Shown piece after piece: positions 1 through 5,350 of a DNA stretch of 6,501 nt. Position 1 is the stretch's first letter. The number at the start of each line of letters is the position of its first letter. A model generated the notes under the pieces. The model had not been told where the DNA came from and searched no databases. It worked only from the letters and a program-made list of their open reading frames with translations. Origin of the DNA: Sphingobacterium sp. (GTDB lineage: Bacteria; Bacteroidota; Bacteroidia; Sphingobacteriales; Sphingobacteriaceae); contig JASLCA010000162.1 in NCBI GenBank assembly GCA_030146225.1, positions 1 to 6,501 of the forward strand. The letters run 5' to 3'. The position numbers and the translations under genes were made by a program.

Positions 1-803
1 ATTCCTAGCTTTGCTAAGATGCCTAGGGCATGCGTAGTAATGGTGTCTGAGACACCTAAAATTGCTGTAGGCGGTGTTTTTAGCTGAAGCAGGCGCTTTA
101 TATTAGCCTCTAAGCCTATATGCAACTCCGGAAGGCTTTTCACATTGAGGTATACGATATGATCTTGATTAATACTCAAGGCGGCCTCATCGTAGGCTTT
201 TTTATAGCCAGTAAGTCTCTCAGCGGTTAATCCTTGATGGGAGCCACATAATACGGCGATATGCCGATGCCCCTGTAGGAGTAAATGTCTACAGGCTTCT
301 GCCGTGCCTTCGGCATTGGAGACGCCTACTTTATGCGTATTTAAAGGATAGTTCGTACGATCAAAGATTACAAATGGAAGTTTTTTTGCTATTTCCTGTA
401 CCAAGGCTGTATTGGAATCCTCATGTATGGGACAAAACAAGATGCCATCCACGCCCTTTGCTAAGATTGCATTAATGGATGCCTTCTCAACCGCTTCATT
501 TTCTAAACTATTCATAATAATAATATGATAGTTAAATGCATGCGCCGTGCGTTGAATACCCTCTAGGATTTGGGATTCAAAGGGAGTTGACATTTTTGGA
601 ATAACCACCCCAATGGTATGGGTCTTACCCGTTTTAAGGGTTTTTGCAATAATATTTGGTTCGTACTTGTGAAGTTTGGCATAAGCCTTAACCTTATTTT
701 TGGTTTCCTCACTAATTTCATAGCTATCATTCAACGCTTTGGAAACGGTAGAGACAGACATCTGAAGTCCCTCGGCCAGCGTTTTTAAGGTGATTTTTGC
801 CAT
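1..803 (-). CDS. LacI/GalR-family transcriptional regulator (C-terminus cut by window edge)
   Basis: A continuous open frame of 267 codons runs from the ATG at 803-801 off the left edge with no stop. The family normally has about 340 residues, so roughly the last fifth is missing. Residues 5-38 form the LacI helix-turn-helix (TLKTLAEGLQMSVSTVSKAL, then EISEETK). Asn50 to Leu56 (NIIAKTL) match the hinge helix that inserts into the operator minor groove, with the leucine at the position seen in LacI. From residue 62 a periplasmic-binding-protein-like effector domain follows: HTIGVVIP, GVDGILFCP (117-125), FDR (147-149), QGHRHIAVLCG (177-187) and VSDTITTHALGI (251-262). Such proteins bind DNA as dimers and respond to a sugar or related ligand; the ligand cannot be told from sequence. 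The start follows the lolA stop by 12 bp, with no clear Shine-Dalgarno motif and no room for a promoter in the gap. It is therefore probably read from the ftsK-lolA transcript or from a promoter inside lolA. The family call is secure; the regulon is unknown. Confidence 0.93.
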   Translation of the reverse strand, partial: MAKITLKTLAEGLQMSVSTVSKALNDSYEISEETKNKVKAYAKLHKYEPNIIAKTLKTGKTHTIGVVIPKMSTPFESQILEGIQRTAHAFNYHIIIMNSLENEAVEKASINAILAKGVDGILFCPIHEDSNTALVQEIAKKLPFVIFDRTNYPLNTHKVGVSNAEGTAEACRHLLLQGHRHIAVLCGSHQGLTAERLTGYKKAYDEAALSINQDHIVYLNVKSLPELHIGLEANIKRLLQLKTPPTAILGVSDTITTHALGILAKLG

Positions 804-815
804 AATTGGTTGTTT

Positions 816-1457
816 TTAACGTAAATCAACCATTTCATAATTCTTATAGATGGTTGATGAAAATGTAAATTTATCCGCAGGAATGGATTGATTTACATAC
901 AATGTTTTAATGGTATAGGTGTAGCGGGCACCCGATTTATCAAAGATAAGCACATCGTGAATATGCATATTTTTATTAATGCGTAACTTGATTTTAAAGT
1001 AGTTTTTCTTTGTATCCAAAGGGCTTAATTCAACTACCTTTAAAGTTTCTTGGCCAATCCGCTCATCCGGCATGCTAACATACTTGAAGCCTTTTTTATA
1101 AAATGTAAATAGGTTGTTGGGGCCTATAGATTCCCCAGTATTGTCGGCTGTGGTCAGCTGCACTTCTTTATCATTTTTCAAAATAGACCAAGTCGTCTTG
1201 CCATCACTAATTAGATCTTGCTCGCTCAGCTGTATATTAAAACGGTTTTTAGACTTGTCCAAAGCCATCTTCCCCTGATCGGTGTAGGCTTCTCCCTCAG
1301 CTTGCTGAGCAGAGAAGTTAAAGTCCGACTGTATGGTCTTGTAACTATCATATTTCTTAGAAACCTTATCCAGCAATGCCTTAGCAGCAGGGTCTGTCTG
1401 CGCAAACGCTACAAACGTTAAACATATGCTGAAGACAGTAATTATAAATTTTCTCAT
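816..1457 (-). CDS. lolA: LolA-family outer-membrane lipoprotein carrier protein
   Basis: The product has 213 residues. Residues 1-19 are a Sec signal peptide (MRKF, hydrophobic core, AFA before Gln20), so the protein is periplasmic. The remainder reads as a LolA-type half-barrel: an N-terminal helix (AAKALLDKVSKKYDSYKTIQ), strands such as FNFSAQ and GKMALDKSKNRFNIQL, then LISDGKTTWSILKNDKEVQL, FTFYKKGFKYVS, VVELSPLD and a C-terminal FTFSSTIY strand pattern. LolA shields the acyl chains of lipoproteins released by LolCDE and carries them to the outer membrane. Bacteroidota generally lack a recognisable LolB, so the acceptor is unclear. The gene lies 58 bp downstream of ftsK on the same strand; ftsK next to lolA is a recurrent order in Bacteroidota and supports the call. 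There is no strong Shine-Dalgarno motif, only an A-rich AAAAGAAAC stretch before the ATG. LolA-like proteins diverge widely in this phylum, so the fold assignment is firmer than strict LolA function. Confidence 0.85.
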   Translation of the reverse strand: MRKFIITVFSICLTFVAFAQTDPAAKALLDKVSKKYDSYKTIQSDFNFSAQQAEGEAYTDQGKMALDKSKNRFNIQLSEQDLISDGKTTWSILKNDKEVQLTTADNTGESIGPNNLFTFYKKGFKYVSMPDERIGQETLKVVELSPLDTKKNYFKIKLRINKNMHIHDVLIFDKSGARYTYTIKTLYVNQSIPADKFTFSSTIYKNYEMVDLR

Positions 1458-1483
1458 CGTTGTTTCTTTTATTTACTACAGCT

Positions 1484-1491
1484 CAAAATTA
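1484..1491 (-). promoter_or_regulatory. Possible -7 box upstream of lolA (weak)
   Basis: On the minus strand this reads TAATTTTG, matching the Bacteroidota -7 consensus TAnnTTTG, and it ends 26 nt before the lolA ATG. I see no TTG-type -33 element at the usual spacing of about 20 bp. A short inverted repeat (CTCAA at 1482-1486, TTGAG at 1495-1499) overlaps it. Equivalent words occur by chance inside coding DNA in this window, for example at 941-948 and 3957-3964, so this is only a candidate for lolA-specific transcription in addition to read-through from ftsK. Confidence 0.22.
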
Positions 1492-1515
1492 TTCTTGAGG
1501 TAGCATTATGCATTA

Positions 1516-4158
1516 TTATTTGCGCAAGGTTTCCAAGTATTGCTCTAAGGAGTATTCATCCGGATAAAGCACCTCACGGGCTTTACTACCTTCAAAGGCA
1601 CCTACAATACCTGCTGCCTCGAGCTGATCGATTATTCTTCCAGCCCTGTTGTAGCCCAGCTTTAGCTTACGTTGGATTAAGGAGGTTGAGCCTTGCTGAT
1701 GCATAACAATTAATCGCGCTGCATCCTCAAACAATTGATCCCTATCCGATGGATCGAAGTCCATACTGCCACTTCCTTCACCATTTTCATCCACATATTC
1801 AGGCAAGATAAAGGCCGATGGGTAGCCACGCTGCTCGCCAATAAATTCCGAGATACGATCTACCTCTGGCGTATCCACAAAAGCACATTGGATACGGATT
1901 AAGTCACTCCCGGTAGACAGCAACATATCTCCTCGACCAATAAGCTGATCCGCACCCCCAGAATCCAAAATTGTCCTTGAATCCACCTTGGACAATACCC
2001 TAAATGCCAAGCGGGCTGGGAAGTTGGCCTTAATGGTTCCGGTAATAATATTAACAGAAGGTCTTTGCGTAGCAATTACCAAGTGAATCCCTACCGCTCT
2101 TGCCAATTGTGCCAAGCGTGCGATTGGAGTTTCAACTTCCTTACCTGCTGTCATCATAAGATCCGCAAACTCATCTACAACCAATACGATAAAGGGTAAG
2201 AATCGATGTCCCTCCTCAGGGTTTAATCGTCTATTGACAAATTTTACATTATACTCCTTTAGATTACGGACATGGGCGTTCTTCAACAAGTCATAACGCT
2301 GATCCATCTCAATACACAGGGAGTTTAAAGTATTGATTACCTTCTTTGTATCGGTGATAATCGCATCATCGTCTCCAGGGAGTTTCGCTAAGAAGTGTCT
2401 TTCGATTTTCTTAAATAAAGAAAGCTCCACCTTCTTTGGATCGACCATCACAAACTTCAGTTCCGAAGGATGCTTTTTGTAAAGTAAAGAAGTTAGGATG
2501 GCGTTAATACCAACTGACTTACCTTGTCCAGTAGCTCCGGCCACCAACAGGTGAGGCATCTTGGCCAGATCGGCAATAAAGACTTCGTTTGAAATCGTTT
2601 TTCCTAAGGCAATAGGCAGATCCATATCCGTATTCTGAAACTTCTCTGTTGCTAAAACCGAGCGCATGGATACCATTTCAGGCGAGCTATTTGGCACTTC
2701 TATACCAATGGTACCTTTCCCAGGCATTGGTGCAATAATACGAATCCCTAAGGCCGCTAAACTCAGTGCAATATCATCTTCCAAGTTTTTAATCTTGGAG
2801 ATCCGAACCCCTGGTTTTGGGATAATTTCATAGAGCGTGACGGTAGGTCCAATGGTGGCCTTAATATGCTCTATTTCAATATTGTAGTTTCTTAGCGTGT
2901 CCACAATACGATTCTTATTGGCTTCTAGCTCTTGTTGATTGATGGTAATCTTGCCTGTGCCATAGTCTTTTAAAAGATCTAGTGTAGGGTATTGATAGCC
3001 CGCTAAGTCTAGCTTTGGATCGTACTCCCCAAACTGTGCCACTAAGTCATTGGCCGTTATGGCTTTTTCTTCTATAACTTGATTGACATCCAGTTCAATT
3101 TCTTTATCCGCTGTTACCACTACCTCTACTGGACTGTCAATAGATAGTGGGATAGCTTCAGCAGCAGCTATAGAAGTGCTACTGGAAGAAAAGTTAAAAC
3201 TACTTTCAGTACTACTGGTGTTTTCCTCTATACTTAGATCCACCGTCCCCGAAACCTGTTCAACAGGAGGTTGTTCTTTTGCCTTGTTCTGGTGTAGATC
3301 AACAGGGGCTAGCTCTTCTTCAGGGATGGCATCTACAATAGGATGATTGCCATAGTTGTTGGTAATAACAGGGTTTATCTTGTTAAAGCTCTCGTAGTTA
3401 TCCTCTGCATGATCTTCAAGCTCTTCTTCGGATATAGCTTTCCTAGGGAACCAAGTAAACCGCAGGTCTAAGTTGTAGATAAGAATTAAGGCAGTTAAGT
3501 AAGCAAATATTAAGAGCGCAGCCACGCCAGTAGAGCCAACTTGGGCCTTGAGCAATTGATTGCTCCAAAAGCCAAATTTCCCCTCTAAGATATGCGGAGC
3601 CTCGGTAATAAAGTCTTGTAGAAAGCCAAGTGTAATGGAGATAAAGATAATCCCCAAAAAAGTATATACCAGGGTCTTCCAAATAGGTAGCAGGGATTTT
3701 TTATACAAGAGTTTGTAGCCAATCACAAAAAACAATAAGACAAACAGGAAGGATGCAATGCCAAACCACTCGTAAATAAACTGATTAGCCAAGAGAGCAC
3801 CTAGTTTGCCGAGCTTGTTTTCTACAACAGGTAGATCAATGCTTTCATCTACAATTTCATCAACAGAACTGAAAAGGGTAGACCAGCCTCCATTTGTATG
3901 CGCAATATAGCTCTGATCTTGCTTCCAAGTGAAGAGATAGGAGACAAATGCTACCGCAAATATAAAGGAAACGAAGATTAAGAAGATACCTAATATCTTT
4001 AATACCTTACGCTGGCCTTCAGAAAAGCTAAGATTCTCAAATGATTTAAAACGCTGTTTTGGTGCCTGTACAGGCTTATTTCCTGTACTTCGAGCTGTAC
4101 GTTTACCTGCACTTGAGCCTCCTCCCGAATGTTTGAATGTATTTCCTTTGTTTGACAT
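1516..4158 (-). CDS. ftsK: FtsK/SpoIIIE-family DNA translocase
   Basis: The full-length product has 880 residues. FtsK is a hexameric ATPase anchored at the division septum that pumps DNA and clears the chromosome terminus before septum closure. The N-terminus (1-50) is basic and Gly/Ser-rich. Four membrane segments follow at about 51-77, 131-152, 157-183 and 211-230, with a putative periplasmic loop at about 78-130. A Ser-, Glu- and Pro-rich linker spans about 235-375. The motor has the alpha-domain region (about 380-480), Walker A GATGQGKS (541-548), DPKKVELS (573-580), Walker B LVVDEFADL (659-667, acidic pair Asp662-Glu663) and ATQRPSVNIITG (696-707). A C-terminal winged-helix gamma domain occupies about 806-870 (STSLIQRKLKLGYNRAGRII); in known FtsK proteins this reads polar DNA motifs and contacts XerD. 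All key residues are intact and the length is normal for the phylum. The start is fixed by the ATG that follows an AGGAGG motif; there is no in-frame upstream start nearby. It lies downstream of a terminator-like hairpin and leads into lolA. Confidence 0.97.
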   Translation of the reverse strand: MSNKGNTFKHSGGGSSAGKRTARSTGNKPVQAPKQRFKSFENLSFSEGQRKVLKILGIFLIFVSFIFAVAFVSYLFTWKQDQSYIAHTNGGWSTLFSSVDEIVDESIDLPVVENKLGKLGALLANQFIYEWFGIASFLFVLLFFVIGYKLLYKKSLLPIWKTLVYTFLGIIFISITLGFLQDFITEAPHILEGKFGFWSNQLLKAQVGSTGVAALLIFAYLTALILIYNLDLRFTWFPRKAISEEELEDHAEDNYESFNKINPVITNNYGNHPIVDAIPEEELAPVDLHQNKAKEQPPVEQVSGTVDLSIEENTSSTESSFNFSSSSTSIAAAEAIPLSIDSPVEVVVTADKEIELDVNQVIEEKAITANDLVAQFGEYDPKLDLAGYQYPTLDLLKDYGTGKITINQQELEANKNRIVDTLRNYNIEIEHIKATIGPTVTLYEIIPKPGVRISKIKNLEDDIALSLAALGIRIIAPMPGKGTIGIEVPNSSPEMVSMRSVLATEKFQNTDMDLPIALGKTISNEVFIADLAKMPHLLVAGATGQGKSVGINAILTSLLYKKHPSELKFVMVDPKKVELSLFKKIERHFLAKLPGDDDAIITDTKKVINTLNSLCIEMDQRYDLLKNAHVRNLKEYNVKFVNRRLNPEEGHRFLPFIVLVVDEFADLMMTAGKEVETPIARLAQLARAVGIHLVIATQRPSVNIITGTIKANFPARLAFRVLSKVDSRTILDSGGADQLIGRGDMLLSTGSDLIRIQCAFVDTPEVDRISEFIGEQRGYPSAFILPEYVDENGEGSGSMDFDPSDRDQLFEDAARLIVMHQQGSTSLIQRKLKLGYNRAGRIIDQLEAAGIVGAFEGSKAREVLYPDEYSLEQYLETLRK

Positions 4159-4172
4159 GAAAAATCGATAAT

Positions 4173-4178
4173 CCTCCT
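4173..4178 (-). promoter_or_regulatory. AGGAGG Shine-Dalgarno-like motif ahead of ftsK
   Basis: The minus strand reads AGGAGG, a full anti-Shine-Dalgarno complement, 14 nt before the ftsK ATG. That spacing is longer than the usual 5-9 nt. It is the only strong motif of this kind before any start visible in the window; the lolA, lacI and TonB-like starts have none. Bacteroidota rarely rely on this interaction, so functional use is uncertain. Confidence 0.45.
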
Positions 4179-4182
4179 AATA

Positions 4183-4190
4183 CAAACATA
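4183..4190 (-). promoter_or_regulatory. Candidate ftsK promoter, -7 box TATGTTTG
   Basis: On the minus strand this reads TATGTTTG, an exact match to the Bacteroidota -7 consensus TAnnTTTG. It is preceded by a T8 run and ends 24 nt before the ftsK ATG. It lies downstream of the terminator-like hairpin at 4229-4256, where a new promoter would be expected. No clear TTG -33 element appears about 20 bp upstream. If used, the 5' leader would be only about 20 nt and would begin at or near the AGGAGG motif. Confidence 0.4.
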
Positions 4191-4228
4191 AAAAAAATGC
4201 CTGATTATATAGGTAGAATTTTCGGATT

Positions 4229-4256
4229 AAAAACCGCTCTAGAAATCCTAGTCCGG
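4229..4256 (-). terminator. Possible intrinsic terminator after the TonB-domain gene
   Basis: In the minus-strand transcript, CCG-GA-CTAG (4256-4248) pairs with CTAG-AG-CGG (4242-4234) around a 5-nt loop, giving seven pairs interrupted by a 2x2 internal mismatch, and is followed at once by five Ts (4233-4229). The position is right for ending the tyrS/TonB-like transcript before ftsK. The interrupted stem makes it a modest terminator. Its 5' arm is shared with the competing hairpin at 4247-4268. Confidence 0.4.
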
Positions 4257-4268
4257 CTCCGGATTAGG
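4247..4268. repeat. Inverted repeat overlapping the terminator-like stem
   Basis: CCTAGTCCG (4247-4255) and CGGATTAGG (4260-4268) form a 9-bp stem with the 4-nt loop GCTC. As plus-strand RNA it contains one G-U pair; as minus-strand RNA the same position is an A-C mismatch. No T tract follows directly on either strand. It shares bases 4248-4256 with the arm of the terminator-like hairpin, so the two folds exclude each other in a minus-strand transcript. Confidence 0.5.
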
Positions 4269-4300
4269 GACTCATTCTTTTTCGAATAAGTAGCTACCTA

Positions 4301-5302
4301 TTATTTCCCTAAGCTCATTGTTAAAGGCAATCTATAGGATACCCTTACAGGCCTTCCGCGGTCCAGCCCTGGGGACCATTTTCGACCCTGTTGGCGTAAA
4401 ACCTTTATTAAATTCTCCCCTGTGCCATAACCTAGATCCTTTATAATTTTGTAATCGGCCATACTTCCGTCTTTTTCCACAATAAATTGCACCATAAGGC
4501 TTCCACTCACGTCAGCTTCAATCGCTTTTTTCGGATATTGATAATTGTTGACCACGTCCCTGCGCAATTTATTTATCCCGCCTGGGTATTCTGGAGTGGA
4601 GTAAAGGCTGTTCTCATCATAAACGACTTCCTGTCCCGTGGAATCTATAGATACCCCGCTAATGAGGACGCCATTATTCCAAGTCTCTTTAAAGCTGTAG
4701 CGTAGGGTTTTTCCATTCCAATCCCCGTGTTTCTTGTGGTTAACAAGCGGGCCTTGTTCATAATATGCATGGTCCTTAGTCAGGTCAGTTAACCATAATT
4801 GCCCATTCCCATCTTCAACTAGCTTGTTTCCAAGACTATCTTGTACGCGTATAAATGCTGTTTCATCCTTGCTGTCTGCCATTTCTGCATTAGCTAAACT
4901 AGGATTAGTGCCCTTTTTATGGAAGGTTTGAGTGTATAGTATCCCATTTGGATAATAGGAGAAAGCGGTATCTATTAATAGATTGCTGTCGTTGAATACC
5001 TGTTTCTGATAAAGTTGACCATTTGGGTGGAATGTGCTATAGTCTCCCACAGTAGTATAGATGTTGGTCATCTTACTCAAGCGACCAATAGTTTTAGGTG
5101 CGTTATCTACGGTATAAAACTCCAAGTATTTAAACAAGCCTGGGGATTGCTCATCTCTAGCCACTATTCTATAAAAGTAGGCTTCCGTAGGCTCCTTTAC
5201 CACTTCGCCTTTCTTAGTGTAATGTGTAATTACAGGGCTTTGCGCATACAATGCTGCCAATGGCAATAGAAGTAGTAGAAAAGAAAAAATATGTTTTTTC
5301 AT
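4301..5302 (-). CDS. Secreted protein with MORN/YwqK-like repeats and TonB C-terminal domain
   Basis: The product has 333 residues. A signal peptide (residues 1-20, MKKHIFSFLL then leucine-rich, cleavage likely LYA|Q) replaces the usual TonB membrane anchor, and there is no Pro-rich spanning region. The middle carries imperfect MORN/YwqK-like repeats: FHPNGQLYQKQVF (91-103), YYPNGILYTQTFHKKG (116-131), HGDWNG (192-197) and KETWNNGVLISG (205-216). The C-terminal ~97 residues match the Bacteroidota TonB C-terminal pattern: PEYPGG (238-242 with preceding Thr), NNYQYPKKA (252-260), VSGSLMVQFIVEKDGS (265-280), KWSPG (308-312), GRPVRVSYRLPLTM (316-329). Classical TonB couples the ExbBD proton-motive machine to outer-membrane receptors; without an anchor this protein probably does not do so by itself and its role is unknown. 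The start is supported by the signal peptide, but the ATG follows a 16-bp hairpin by only 3 nt and has no accessible ribosome site. It lies 48 bp after tyrS and may be co-transcribed with it. Confidence 0.88.
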   Translation of the reverse strand: MKKHIFSFLLLLLPLAALYAQSPVITHYTKKGEVVKEPTEAYFYRIVARDEQSPGLFKYLEFYTVDNAPKTIGRLSKMTNIYTTVGDYSTFHPNGQLYQKQVFNDSNLLIDTAFSYYPNGILYTQTFHKKGTNPSLANAEMADSKDETAFIRVQDSLGNKLVEDGNGQLWLTDLTKDHAYYEQGPLVNHKKHGDWNGKTLRYSFKETWNNGVLISGVSIDSTGQEVVYDENSLYSTPEYPGGINKLRRDVVNNYQYPKKAIEADVSGSLMVQFIVEKDGSMADYKIIKDLGYGTGENLIKVLRQQGRKWSPGLDRGRPVRVSYRLPLTMSLGK

Positions 5303-5305
5303 ACG

Positions 5306-5348
5306 ATTATCTTCGAGGGTAAATTAGGATAGTACCCTCGAAGATAAT
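5306..5348. repeat. Perfect 16-bp inverted repeat filling the tyrS/TonB-like gap
   Basis: The left arm 5306-5321 (ATTATCTTCGAGGGTA) is the exact reverse complement of the right arm 5333-5348, with the 11-nt loop 5322-5332. The stem has six G-C and ten A-T pairs and no mismatch. In the minus-strand mRNA it starts 2 nt after the tyrS TAG and ends 3 nt before the ATG of the next gene. No T tract follows on the minus strand (CGT then the ATG and an A run), so it is not a standard intrinsic terminator. It more likely affects mRNA ends or initiation of the downstream gene. I see no second copy in the window. Confidence 0.9.
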
Positions 5349-5350
5349 AG

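Noticed and set aside
941..948. TATCTTTG (TAnnTTTG match) inside lolA as a lacI promoter
   Set aside because: There is no -33 partner at proper spacing and it is about 138 nt from the lacI ATG; similar words occur elsewhere within genes, such as 3957-3964.
1218..1421. Plus-strand reading frame of 67 codons opposite lolA
   Set aside because: It is antisense to a well-supported lolA gene, with no domain pattern and no plausible promoter or ribosome site.
1482..1499. Inverted repeat CTCAA/TTGAG between ftsK and lolA as a terminator
   Set aside because: A 5-bp AT-containing stem with an 8-nt loop and no T tract is too weak to call.
3083..3346. Plus-strand reading frame of 87 codons opposite the ftsK linker
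   Set aside because: It is rich in Ser/Thr/Val only because it lies antisense to the repetitive Ser/Glu linker of ftsK; it has no recognisable motif and overlaps a certain gene.
3443..3682. Minus-strand reading frame of 79 codons inside ftsK
   Set aside because: It is an out-of-frame overlap with the membrane-segment region of ftsK and has no independent sign of being coding.
4264..4275. Tiny minus-strand ORF ATG AGT CCC TAA in the leader before ftsK
   Set aside because: Considered as a leader peptide for the attenuator-like hairpins, but three codons with no run of regulatory codons is easily explained by chance.
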